The position numbers were made by a program, and so were the translations under genes. Source: SIG622 sp045652245 (GTDB lineage: Bacteria; Bacillota; Clostridia; Oscillospirales; CAG-382). From it: 19,374 nt of DNA. Shown here piece after piece: positions 1 to 6,682 of this stretch; within the stretch, counting starts at the first letter, position 1; every line of letters begins with the position of its first letter. The stretch covers positions 1 to 19,374 of the forward strand of contig JAZRTY010000001.1 of the NCBI GenBank assembly GCA_045652245.1, written 5' to 3'. Below the pieces are notes generated by a model. It was not told the origin of the DNA. It saw only the letters and a list, made by a program, of their open reading frames with translations, and searched no databases.

Positions 1-1100
1 TATAAAGCAAGTGGCTTATCTTTATCTTTTAGTTCATCAACTAAGTAGTCAAAGTCACCAAATGTAAGTACCGGCATAATGGGTCCGAAGATTTCTTCGC
101 CCATAACTGCATCGGTTTCTGTTACATTATCCATAACCGTAGGAGCAATCTGATTGGTTTTACTGTTCGTTTCGCCACCAATGACAACTTTGCTTTTATC
201 TATAAGCGAGCAGAGTCTTTCAAAATGTCTTTCGTTGATTATTTTTCCATAATCTTTATTTTCAAGAGGATTATCACCATATTGCTTCTTTATTTGCTTT
301 ACAACTTCGCTGATAAATTTATCCTTAACAGAACTTTCGCAAAGAATGTAATCGGGAGCAACACAAGTCTGACCGCAGTTTAAGTATTTACCAAACACTA
401 TTCTTTTTGCCGCAAGTTTAATGTTGGCACTCTCATCTACGATACACGGGCTTTTGCCGCCAAGTTCCAATACAGCAGGTGTCAAATGTTCAGCTGTATG
501 GCGAAGAACCTCTTTTCCAACCGCCTGACTTCCTGTGAAGAACACAAAATCAAATTTCTGTTCTAAAAGCGCTTGATTTTCTACTCTGCCTCCCGTTACA
601 ACCGCAACATACTCGGGAGAAAAGCATTCTGTTATGATTTTTTCAATAATTTTGCTTGTTGCAGGTGAATAGGCACTTGGCTTAACAATCGCTGTGTTAC
701 CTGCAGCAATGCTATCGGCAAGTGGGTCAATAGTTAAAAGGAACGGGTAATTCCAGGGACTCATAATAAGGGTATTTCCATAAGGAACAGGCTGTTTAAA
801 GCTATGTGATGCAAAATTTGTAATCGGAGTAGCAACGGTTTTTCTCTTTGCAAATCTTTTTGTATGCTTTATCATATATGAAATTTCGGAAAGAACAAGA
901 CCACTTTCACACATAAAGCCTTCAAAATGGCTTTTACCGAGGTCAGATGTCAAAGCATCATTTACCTCAGTTTGATATTTCTTTACAGTCGCATAGAGTT
1001 TTTTTAGTTGTTCAATACGGAACTTAACCGGAATAGTCACACCGCTTTTATAATATTTTCTCTGTTTTTCAAGAAGGTTCTTTATCTGTTCACTTGTCAT
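1..1100 (-). CDS. Aldehyde dehydrogenase, class 3-like (C-terminus cut by window edge)
   Basis: NAD(P)-dependent oxidation of an aldehyde to the acid, or the reverse direction in a fermentative pathway; cytosolic. About 366 residues are present and the frame is still open at position 1, so roughly 90 C-terminal residues are missing by comparison with the usual ~455. Visible motifs: SPWNYP (114-119), nucleotide-binding FTGSQAVGK (188-196), ELGGKSP with general base E212, and GQTC with catalytic C246. The PWNYP motif, the lack of a long N-terminal extension and the overall spacing fit the class 3/YwdH group rather than class 1/2. The ATG at 1098-1100 lies one base after the stop of the alcohol dehydrogenase, with a GGAG 8 nt upstream inside that gene, so the two are co-translated. 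The pair could interconvert alcohol, aldehyde and acid. Substrate is not readable from sequence; long-chain or aromatic aldehydes are possible. Confidence 0.93.
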   Translation of the reverse strand, partial: MTSEQIKNLLEKQRKYYKSGVTIPVKFRIEQLKKLYATVKKYQTEVNDALTSDLGKSHFEGFMCESGLVLSEISYMIKHTKRFAKRKTVATPITNFASHSFKQPVPYGNTLIMSPWNYPFLLTIDPLADSIAAGNTAIVKPSAYSPATSKIIEKIITECFSPEYVAVVTGGRVENQALLEQKFDFVFFTGSQAVGKEVLRHTAEHLTPAVLELGGKSPCIVDESANIKLAAKRIVFGKYLNCGQTCVAPDYILCESSVKDKFISEVVKQIKKQYGDNPLENKDYGKIINERHFERLCSLIDKSKVVIGGETNSKTNQIAPTVMDNVTETDAVMGEEIFGPIMPVLTFGDFDYLVDELKDKDKPLAL

Positions 1101-1101
1101 T

Positions 1102-2310
1102 TTATTTACTCCAATCTGCAATCATATAATAAAAGCTTTCCAATTCTTTTCTTGTCATAAGCTTTGGTACGGGATAAAGAGGATTAGCTTCCTTTTCAGC
1201 ATGCTTTGATAAGGACAAAATATCATTCTTTTTGATACCATCTATCTTATCGGGAATGTCCATAGTTATATTAAGTTTCTTGATTGCATCAATAAATTTC
1301 TTTGCACCAACTTCATAGGAATCCTTTTCATTACAAACTCCTGCATACAAGCCAAGCGTGTGTAGCTTTTTATATACGCTCTTTCCGTAAGCTTCAAGCA
1401 CGTAAGGCATAATAACTGTATTTGCAAGGCCGTGAGGTGTTCCGTAAAGACCTCCGAGCGAATGAGCAAGAGCGTGAATATATCCCACATAAGATTTTGA
1501 AAATGCTATACCTGCCTTGTATGCTGCATGAAGCATATTTTCTCTTGCTGCATAATTGTTCCCATCGGAGTACGCTATGTAAACATTTTCAAATACAAGT
1601 TTTGTAGCTTCCAGTGCAAGCTTTCTTGTTTCTTTTGTTGTTGATCGCCCTATATATGCTTCAACTGCATGAGTGAGAGCATCCATTCCAGTACTCGCAG
1701 TTAAATGTGGTGGTAATGAATATGTAAGGGTTGCATCCAGAACTGCATAATGCGGAATTAGTGGAAAACTCATTATTGCATATTTATGATGTGTAACGGA
1801 GTCGGTAATCATTGCAGCTAAGGTTGTTTCGCTACCTGTACCTGCAGTAGTAGGAATAGCTATAAAAGTAGGTAGTTTACGCCATGCCTTTAGTTTACCA
1901 CCTAACTGATTTACAGTTCTTTTCGGATAAACCACACGTGCGCCAACTGCCTTTGCACAGTCCATAGCCGAGCCACCACCGATAGCTATTATCGCATCAC
2001 ATTTACCCTTGTGGTACACCTCAAGAGCATCCTCAACGTTTATAACAGTGGGATTGGGAAGTGTACCATCATAAACTGCATACGGAATATTAGCTGCCTT
2101 TAACGCATCTTCAACAGGCTTCAACAATCCATTGTTGACAATGCCTTTGTCTGTAACAACAAGAACTGAAGTTGCTCTTTCTTTATTTAACACTTTTCCA
2201 AGTTCTGTACAAGAACTCACAATTTCCGGTTCTCTGTATGGAAGTACCGGCAGAGCCATTCTGAATGCCGCCTGAAATATACGGCAATATACTGATTTAA
2301 TAAAAAACAT
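1102..2310 (-). CDS. Iron-containing (group III) alcohol dehydrogenase
   Basis: Interconverts an alcohol and its aldehyde or ketone with NAD(P)H; cytosolic. The 402 residues match the family length. GGGSAMDCAK (111-120) is the dinucleotide site and TTAGTGSETT (154-163) the conserved core. The metal ligands of the FucO family are expected at D210, H214, H279 and H293, and all are present with the right spacing (D-x3-H, then H-x13-H within HALAHSLGGLYGTPHG). The start at 2310 has an AGAGGT SD; a second Met at residue 18 (2259) gives a more usual N-terminus but has no good SD. The first ~17 residues (MFFIKSVYCRIFQAAFR) are hydrophobic/basic and atypical, so the start is the weak point. Two bases separate it from the marR stop. 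Its partner is the aldehyde dehydrogenase downstream. Confidence 0.95.
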   Translation of the reverse strand: MFFIKSVYCRIFQAAFRMALPVLPYREPEIVSSCTELGKVLNKERATSVLVVTDKGIVNNGLLKPVEDALKAANIPYAVYDGTLPNPTVINVEDALEVYHKGKCDAIIAIGGGSAMDCAKAVGARVVYPKRTVNQLGGKLKAWRKLPTFIAIPTTAGTGSETTLAAMITDSVTHHKYAIMSFPLIPHYAVLDATLTYSLPPHLTASTGMDALTHAVEAYIGRSTTKETRKLALEATKLVFENVYIAYSDGNNYAARENMLHAAYKAGIAFSKSYVGYIHALAHSLGGLYGTPHGLANTVIMPYVLEAYGKSVYKKLHTLGLYAGVCNEKDSYEVGAKKFIDAIKKLNITMDIPDKIDGIKKNDILSLSKHAEKEANPLYPVPKLMTRKELESFYYMIADWSK

Positions 2311-2312
2311 AA

Positions 2313-2765
2313 CTACCTCTCATTTTCGTAAGATTTTGCGATTTTGTCTATATTTTCACTAATGATATTCAGACTGCGATAGAATATTGCTCTGTCTTCA
2401 TCGGAAATACCTGTGCTTATTTCGTTCAGGACAGATGCAATTTTATCTGCAATTCTTTTTCCTGCACGCATACCCTTATCTGTAAGCTCAAAAGGGGAAT
2501 TGTACCTTTTTTTATTTTGACATTTACATACTAAATATCCGTTTTTTTCAAGATAATCAAGACTTCGTGAAATTGTGGCCTTATCTTCTTCGCAATGCTC
2601 ACAAAGGTCTTTTGATGTTAACTCTTTTGATATATACAAATAATAAAGGCAGGAAATATGCGGACTTCTTAATTCGTAATTTGCCATTTCTTCATTCTTG
2701 ATTTTACGAATGTTTCTGTTTATTCTGTTTAACAGAACCGTAAAAGTTTCAAAACGCTCATCCAT
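2313..2765 (-). CDS. MarR-family transcriptional regulator
   Basis: Predicted winged-helix dimeric repressor of its own operon with the alcohol and aldehyde dehydrogenases. In the 150 residues the recognition region is DKATISRSLDYLEKNGYL (61-78) and the wing is around 80-95 (CKCQNKKRYNSPFELTDKG). First gene of the operon, with GGGAGG SD 8 nt before the ATG. Two matching inverted repeats in the promoter argue for direct autoregulation. Five cysteines occur at 39, 55, 58, 80 and 82; the C-x2-C just before the recognition helix and the C-x-C at the wing might respond to thiol-reactive ligands such as aldehydes, or bind metal. This is inference, since CxxC at this place also occurs in related clostridial MarR proteins. 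Confidence 0.93.
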   Translation of the reverse strand: MDERFETFTVLLNRINRNIRKIKNEEMANYELRSPHISCLYYLYISKELTSKDLCEHCEEDKATISRSLDYLEKNGYLVCKCQNKKRYNSPFELTDKGMRAGKRIADKIASVLNEISTGISDEDRAIFYRSLNIISENIDKIAKSYENER

Positions 2766-2773
2766 TAACTAAA

Positions 2774-2779
2774 CCTCCC
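2774..2779 (-). promoter_or_regulatory. SD of marR
   Basis: GGGAGG on the minus strand, 8 nt before the ATG at 2763-2765; it fixes the start of the regulator. Confidence 0.85.
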
Positions 2780-2788
2780 GGAATTGTA

Positions 2789-2808
2789 CTTGTTGAAGTT
2801 TCAACAGG
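2789..2808. promoter_or_regulatory. Proximal MarR-type operator
   Basis: CTTGTTGAAGTTTCAACAGG: the same 8-bp arms as the distal site with one mismatch and a 4-bp centre. It covers the predicted transcription start just downstream of the -10 box, so occupancy would block initiation. Confidence 0.8.
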
Positions 2809-2811
2809 TAT

Positions 2812-2840
2812 ATTATAACAAAAACTTGTTGAAAAGTCAA
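2812..2840 (-). promoter_or_regulatory. Sigma-A promoter of the marR-adh-aldh operon
   Basis: Minus strand: -35 TTGACT (2835-2840), 17-bp spacer, -10 TATAAT (2812-2817). Transcription is expected to start near 2805, giving a leader of about 40 nt. The -35 lies inside the distal operator and the start site inside the proximal one. Confidence 0.9.
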
Positions 2841-2844
2841 CAAG
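2825..2844. promoter_or_regulatory. Distal MarR-type operator (perfect inverted repeat)
   Basis: CTTGTTGAAAAGTCAACAAG: 8-bp perfect arms around a 4-bp centre, covering the -35 box. Near-identical to the proximal site 36 bp away, as expected for a MarR dimer binding two sites. Assignment to this regulator is inferred from position. Confidence 0.8.
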
Positions 2845-2855
2845 CTTAAAAATGT

Positions 2856-3276
2856 TTACACATATTTTATAATTTCCTTTTTCTTCTTAACTGCATAATC
2901 ATATGAAACTGCGGTTCCGCTTTTTGGTTGGTAGTCAAACAAATCCCTTCTACTGTTTTTACGCCTTGGGGGAAGATAGTTTTCATCGTAATAGACCACG
3001 CAGTATTTGCTATGATTAACCATTTCCTGATTGTGCTCCACGCAAAAGTCTTGAACCGATTCCTTTTTTTCGGTGGTTTTCGTGTACCCAGAGAATATCT
3101 ACATACATCCATCCCCAATATGTGCCTCAGAGAATACCACCAATAGAATTGCCGTTCTCGTCATACTCAATGATATTAAGTGGAGTGTGTCAATCCTCGC
3201 CCACACGTTCGTTGTTGTATTGGTTTAAGGATTCGCGTATATATTGGATTTCCTTTTCGGCTGAATTGATATTCAT
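2856..3276 (-). pseudogene. Decayed GNAT N-acetyltransferase
   Basis: Reading from an ATG at 3276 (SD GGTGAGGTG just upstream) gives MNINSAEKEIQYIRESLNQY..., then a stop TGA at 3190-3192, HTPLNIIEYDENGNSIGGIL, a second TGA at 3127-3129, and GTYWGWMYVDILWVHENHRK followed by KGIGSRLL. The last two stretches are the beta4/acetyl-CoA-binding core of GNAT proteins (RxxGIGxxLL type, here HRKKGIGSRLL). The frame then stops at 3016-3018. A shifted frame is open from about 3041 to 2856 (VEHNQEMVNHSKYCVVYYDE...), but it does not look like a normal GNAT tail and may be a different fused remnant. Both premature TGA codons could be C-to-T changes of CGA (Arg). TGA recoding is unlikely because other genes in the window, such as cmk and plsC, end in TGA. 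Confidence 0.75.
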
Positions 3277-3344
3277 ACCATCACCTCACCAAATTCTTAT
3301 TTATCGGTTGGTTTATTGTATCACAAAAATACGAATACTTAAAG

Positions 3345-3377
3345 AGGAAAAGAGCTGAAATCTTTCGATTTCAGCCC
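3345..3377 (-). terminator. Rho-independent terminator after tRNA-Ser
   Basis: On the minus strand: GGGCTGAAATC, GAAA tetraloop, GATTTCAGCTC (one G-U pair), followed by TTTTCCTCTTT. It begins 5 nt after the encoded CCA of the tRNA. Confidence 0.9.
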
Positions 3378-3381
3378 TGAA

Positions 3382-3470
3382 TGGCGGAGAAGGTGGGATT
3401 CGAACCCACGTGCCCGTGAAGGCAAACGCATTTCGAGTGCGCCCCGTTATGACCACTTCGATACTTCTCC
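3382..3470 (-). tRNA. tRNA-Ser(CGA)
   Basis: 89 nt including an encoded 3' CCA (3382-3384). The acceptor stem GGAGAAG pairs with CTTCTCC and the discriminator is G. The D-arm contains GAAGTGGTCATAACGG. The anticodon loop CTCGAAA has anticodon CGA at 3433-3435, reading UCG codons. A long class II variable arm and a T-arm GTGGGTTCGAATCCCAC complete a normal serine tRNA. A second, truncated copy of its 5' half lies 202 bp upstream. Confidence 0.96.
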
Positions 3471-3484
3471 AGATATGAAATTGT

Positions 3485-3514
3485 TTTATATGTCAGCCCT
3501 GACAAATTTGGCAA
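3485..3514 (-). promoter_or_regulatory. Putative promoter of the intact tRNA-Ser
   Basis: Minus strand TTGCCA (3509-3514), 18-bp spacer, TATAAA (3485-3490), ending 14 bp before the tRNA. It is much weaker than the orphan promoter at 3690-3718, which could also read through into this tRNA. The -35 overlaps one of the GGCAAA repeats. Confidence 0.45.
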
Positions 3515-3546
3515 ATTGATATTTAGGGCAAAAACATGGGCAAAAC
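3510..3546. repeat. GGCAAA direct repeats (possible integrase arm-type sites)
   Basis: Three copies on the plus strand: GGCAAATT at 3510, GGGCAAAAA at 3526 and GGGCAAAAC at 3538. Short clustered direct repeats beside a tRNA with a duplicated half are what tyrosine-integrase arm sites look like. There is no integrase gene here, so this reading is inference. Confidence 0.4.
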
Positions 3547-3576
3547 AAGCAAAAGTTAGTTAGAAATAAAATTACA

Positions 3577-3601
3577 GAAACCGCATAAAATCAAGGGTTT
3601 C
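3577..3601. repeat. Imperfect inverted repeat in the tRNA-flanking scar
   Basis: On the minus strand GAAACC and GGTTTC frame a 13-nt loop (CTTGATTTTATGC). It sits between the GGCAAA repeats and the truncated tRNA half. Without a clear U-run it is not a convincing terminator. It may belong to the attachment region of a lost element. Confidence 0.4.
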
Positions 3602-3632
3602 GGGCTACGGGAGTTCCGTTAGGTGTAGAAGC

Positions 3633-3672
3633 TTTCGAGTAATGTCCGTTATGACCACTTCGATACCACTCC
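3633..3672 (-). pseudogene. Truncated tRNA-Ser 5' half (acceptor strand, D-arm, CGA anticodon loop)
   Basis: Aligns without gaps to the 5' half of the intact tRNA (3431-3470): 33 of 40 positions are identical, including a 21-bp block covering the D-arm (3646-3666 versus 3444-3464) and the TTTCGAGT of the anticodon loop at the same spacing. Downstream on the minus strand the similarity stops directly after the anticodon loop; no variable arm, T-arm or matching 3' acceptor strand is found. It is in direct orientation to the intact tRNA and has its own perfect promoter, so it is either a tRNA broken by recombination or the att half-site of a departed element. Confidence 0.75.
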
Positions 3673-3689
3673 GTAAAGTAACACCTGAT

Positions 3690-3718
3690 ATTATAGCAAC
3701 AAAAAGACGATTTGTCAA
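3690..3718 (-). promoter_or_regulatory. Perfect consensus promoter in front of the tRNA half
   Basis: Minus strand TTGACA (3713-3718), 17-bp spacer, TATAAT (3690-3695). Start expected near 3683, about 11 nt before the tRNA-like sequence at 3672. No terminator with a U-run is seen before the intact tRNA, so the transcript could run through both tRNA copies to the terminator at 3345. Confidence 0.85.
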
Positions 3719-3788
3719 TAGTTTGAAGGTGTAAAATTATTAAAATGTAAAACTTAAGTGAAAACGAGGTGAAAAAAGATATTTAAAC

Positions 3789-3817
3789 TTGACAAAAGCC
3801 ATAATTTGTGGCATAAT
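3789..3817 (+). promoter_or_regulatory. Sigma-A promoter of the rpiR-baiN-cmk-plsC-ispH/rpsA operon
   Basis: TTGACA (3789-3794), 17-bp spacer, CATAAT (3812-3817), with the ATG at 3851 behind a GGAG SD (3838-3841). The spacer holds the inverted repeat GCCATAATTTGTGGC (3798-3812, one mismatch), a possible operator for the RpiR regulator encoded just downstream. It is back to back with the tRNA promoter at 3690-3718. Confidence 0.85.
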
Positions 3818-3850
3818 AAAGTATCATGAATTTTAACGGAGTAGAAGCTT

Positions 3851-4711
3851 ATGCCGAATAATTTACTGTATTCAATAGAAGAGAAAATGTCAGATATGTC
3901 AAAAAGTCATAAGCTTATAGGAAAATATATTATCGAGCACAGTGAAAAAGCAGTAAGGTTTACAGCTACAAGACTTGGCGAGGAGATAGGAGTTTCCGAG
4001 TCGACAGTTGTAAGATTTGCGACCGAGTTGGGATTTAAAGGCTATCCCGAGCTTCAGAACGCACTTAAGAATGTTATTCACACAAAGCTGACAACCGTTC
4101 AAAGAATCGATGCCTATGATGAAGCAAGAAGTGAGAATGTACTCGGCTCGGTTATGTCAAATGATATTGAAAATCTGCGAATATCTATGAATAAAATAGA
4201 TGCAGAAGAGTTTGAAAAGGTCACAGATTTAATAGCAAATGCGAAAAATATATATATTCTGGGACTTAGAACATCTACTGTTCTTGCAAATTTTCTCTGT
4301 TACTACCTTGACCTGCTGATTGAAAATGTAAATCTTGTAAATACAAGTGGCGTTGGAGAAATATACGAACAGCTCAGAAGAATTGGAAAAGATGATGTAA
4401 TCATCGGAATAACCTTTCCGAGATATTCGACAAGAACAAAGGAATGCCTGAAATTTGCTAAAAATGCAGGTGCAAAGGTAATCGCAATCACCGATAACGA
4501 TGTTTCACCGATAGTGCCGATAGCAGACAGAATTTTGTATGTAAAGAGTGATATGGTGTCCTTTGTCGATTCGATGGTAGCACCTCTTAGCGTAATGAAT
4601 GCGTTAGTTGTTGCTGTGGGACGAAAGAAGAAGGATTCTATGAAAAATACCTTCAAGAGACTCGAAGAAATCTGGAAGGAACACGAGGTGTATGAAAATA
4701 ATAAAGAATGA
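3851..4711 (+). CDS. RpiR/MurR-family transcriptional regulator with SIS domain
   Basis: DNA-binding regulator that senses a phosphosugar through its SIS domain. Of 286 residues, 1-77 form the HTH_6 domain (core TRLGEEIGVSESTVVRFATELGFKGYPELQ, about 40-69) and about 120-250 form the SIS domain (NIYILGLRTSTVLANFL and GITFPRYSTRTKECLKFAKN). First gene of the plus-strand operon. Its last codons overlap the next gene by 20 bp, so translation is coupled. It may control its own operon through the palindrome in the promoter spacer. Why a sugar-responsive regulator leads a housekeeping operon is not clear; amino sugars or cell-wall sugars are the usual ligands of the family. The ligand cannot be read here. 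Confidence 0.92.
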   Translation: MPNNLLYSIEEKMSDMSKSHKLIGKYIIEHSEKAVRFTATRLGEEIGVSESTVVRFATELGFKGYPELQNALKNVIHTKLTTVQRIDAYDEARSENVLGSVMSNDIENLRISMNKIDAEEFEKVTDLIANAKNIYILGLRTSTVLANFLCYYLDLLIENVNLVNTSGVGEIYEQLRRIGKDDVIIGITFPRYSTRTKECLKFAKNAGAKVIAITDNDVSPIVPIADRILYVKSDMVSFVDSMVAPLSVMNALVVAVGRKKKDSMKNTFKRLEEIWKEHEVYENNKE

Positions 4712-5996
4712 TTTTCTTTATGATATAGCAATAATCGGTGGTGGAGCTTCAGGACTTATGACTGCCGCTTTTGCATCAAACAGTGGTGTAAAAACCGTTG
4801 TATTTGAAAAGAATCCGTCAGAAAAGAAGCTGATGAAGGATGAATATTACGATAACGCCTATCTTGGGAAAAAGCTTCTTATAACGGGAAAGGGAAGATG
4901 TAATCTTACCAACGATTGCAGTGTAGAAGAATTCCTTAAAAATGTACCGGTCAATTCAAAGTTTCTCTATTCTGCACTCCGTAGTTTTACACCACAAAAT
5001 ACAAAAGAGTTTTTTGAAAATAATGGCTGTAAATTAAAGACCGAAAGAGGAAACAGAGTGTTTCCCGAAAGTGATAATTCAAGAGACGTGCTTGAAGCCC
5101 TTAAAAATAGCATAAACCGTGATAATTGTACTTTTCTTGCATCAAAGGTAATCGAAATTGTAAGGAAAAATGATAGCTTTACGGTAAAAACACAAAACGG
5201 TGAATATATCTTCAAAAAAGTAATTATTTGTACAGGTGGACTGTCTTATCCGGTAACCGGTTCAACCGGAGACGGTTATGAATTTGCAAAGAGCCTCGGA
5301 CATACGGTTACAGATATTCGTCCGTCACTTGTGCCCCTTGAGCTTAAGGGGGATACGCATCTTAAAATGCAGGGGCTTTCATTGCGAAATGTAGTACTGA
5401 ATCTATATGAAAACAATAAAAAGAAATATTCCGAAATCGGAGAAATGCTCTTTACTCATTTCGGAGTATCGGGACCACTTGTGCTGTCAGCATCAGCGCA
5501 TATGCAAAAGGAACTGCCGACATATAGGATGGAAATAGATTTAAAGCCTGCATTGACGGAGGAAATGCTCGATGCAAGACTCATTTCCGATTTTAAAAAA
5601 TACGTAAATCGTGATATAGATAACGCAGTGTGCGACCTTCTGCCACAGAAAATGATTTCACCTTTTATAGACCTGTGTCAATTGCCACATGACTTAAAAG
5701 TAAATTCTCTTAAAAAAGAGGATAGACGTGCAATACTTAATAATCTTAAGCATTTCCCGCTTGAAATAAAAGCAATGCGTCCCATAAAGGAAGCAATAAT
5801 AACGTCAGGTGGCATTCCGGTAAAGGAAATAAATCCATCAACAATGGAATCAAAAATATGCGAAGGACTTTACTTCGCAGGAGAGATAATCGACGTTGAC
5901 GCATATACAGGAGGCTTTAATCTACAGATAGCCTTCAGTACAGGACGGCTCGCAGGACTGTCAGCAGCCGGAAGCCTTGAAAAAATAAATGATTAG
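4692..5996 (+). CDS. BaiN/HI0933-family FAD-dependent oxidoreductase
   Basis: Flavoprotein of the aminoacetone oxidase/BaiN (HI0933-like, YhiN) family; the physiological substrate of most members is unknown. 434 residues, near the usual ~410-430. FAD-binding motif DIAIIGGGASGLMTAA at 11-26, GKGRCNLTND near 65-75, CTGGLSYPVTGSTGDGY in the middle, FTHFGVSGPLVLSAS, and the C-terminal FAD-closing SGGIPVKEINPSTMESK and YFAGEIIDVDAYTGGFNLQ. The ATG at 4692 has CGAGGTG just upstream and overlaps the rpiR end. The name BaiN (bile-acid 7-dehydroxylation) is a family label only; no other bai genes are nearby. It precedes cmk by 8 bp. Confidence 0.93.
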   Translation: MKIIKNDFLYDIAIIGGGASGLMTAAFASNSGVKTVVFEKNPSEKKLMKDEYYDNAYLGKKLLITGKGRCNLTNDCSVEEFLKNVPVNSKFLYSALRSFTPQNTKEFFENNGCKLKTERGNRVFPESDNSRDVLEALKNSINRDNCTFLASKVIEIVRKNDSFTVKTQNGEYIFKKVIICTGGLSYPVTGSTGDGYEFAKSLGHTVTDIRPSLVPLELKGDTHLKMQGLSLRNVVLNLYENNKKKYSEIGEMLFTHFGVSGPLVLSASAHMQKELPTYRMEIDLKPALTEEMLDARLISDFKKYVNRDIDNAVCDLLPQKMISPFIDLCQLPHDLKVNSLKKEDRRAILNNLKHFPLEIKAMRPIKEAIITSGGIPVKEINPSTMESKICEGLYFAGEIIDVDAYTGGFNLQIAFSTGRLAGLSAAGSLEKIND

Positions 5997-6004
5997 GAGC
6001 TAAG

Positions 6005-6682
6005 ATGAATAAGCATATCCAGATAGCGATAGACGGACCGTCGGGTGTCGGAAAAAGTACCCTTGCAAAAGCAATTGCAAAAAAACTCGGAATAGTATAT
6101 GTTGATACAGGTGCAATATACCGGACCGTAGGTCTTTATGCCCAGGAAAATGATATAAACCCAAAAGACGAAGAAACAATAAAGCAGCATTTCTGCAATA
6201 TGGATATACAACTCAAATGGACGGATGACGGACAGGTTGTACTTCTTAATGGCAGGGATGTGTCAAAAGAAATAAGAACTCCAAAATCCTCGATGTACGC
6301 ATCCGACGTGTCAGCACTTCCGAGTGTAAGAGAGTTTCTTCTTGAAAAACAGAGAAGTATAGCAAACGCAAGCTCTGTTGTAATGGACGGCAGAGATATA
6401 GGAACAGTAATATTGCCGGAAGCCGATGTCAAAATATTTATGAGTGCAAGTGAGGAAAGCAGAGCAAAAAGAAGATATAAAGAGCTTCTTGAAAAGGGAG
6501 AAAAAGTAAGCTTTGAGGAAGTTCTGTCTGACATTTCAAAACGTGATAATAACGATTCCACAAGAAAAACAGCACCACTTAAGGCTGCCGAGGATGCTGT
6601 CATGCTTGATAATACAGAGCTCGATGTTGATGGAACACTGCAGGCAGCACTTAAAATAATCAATGAGAAGGTATCAATATGA
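6005..6682 (+). CDS. cmk: Cytidylate kinase
   Basis: Phosphorylates CMP and dCMP with ATP, feeding CDP/CTP pools for RNA, DNA and phospholipid synthesis; cytosolic. 225 residues is the normal length. Walker A GPSGVGKS (11-18), YVDTGAIYR (32-40), DGRDIGTVILPEAD near 124-137, the lid region KRRYKELLEKG and RDNNDSTRKTAPLKAAEDAV. The AGGAG SD (5995-5999) overlaps the stop codon of the preceding flavoprotein gene, so the two are coupled. It overlaps plsC by 4 bp (ATGA). Neighbouring cmk, plsC and ispH-S1 is a common clostridial arrangement. Confidence 0.97.
   Translation: MNKHIQIAIDGPSGVGKSTLAKAIAKKLGIVYVDTGAIYRTVGLYAQENDINPKDEETIKQHFCNMDIQLKWTDDGQVVLLNGRDVSKEIRTPKSSMYASDVSALPSVREFLLEKQRSIANASSVVMDGRDIGTVILPEADVKIFMSASEESRAKRRYKELLEKGEKVSFEEVLSDISKRDNNDSTRKTAPLKAAEDAVMLDNTELDVDGTLQAALKIINEKVSI

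Noticed and set aside
2856..3276. TGA recoding (selenocysteine or reassigned stop) in the GNAT frame
   Set aside because: There are two TGA codons plus a frameshift, no SECIS-like hairpin was noticed behind them, and other genes in the window use TGA as stop; decay is simpler.
2867..3358. Overlapping small open frames on both strands around the GNAT remnant and its upstream region
   Set aside because: They lack SD sites and recognisable domains and are frame shadows of the pseudogene.
4692..5996. Bile-acid dehydroxylation role from the BaiN family name
   Set aside because: No other bai genes are present and the family is broad and conserved in non-bile-acid organisms.
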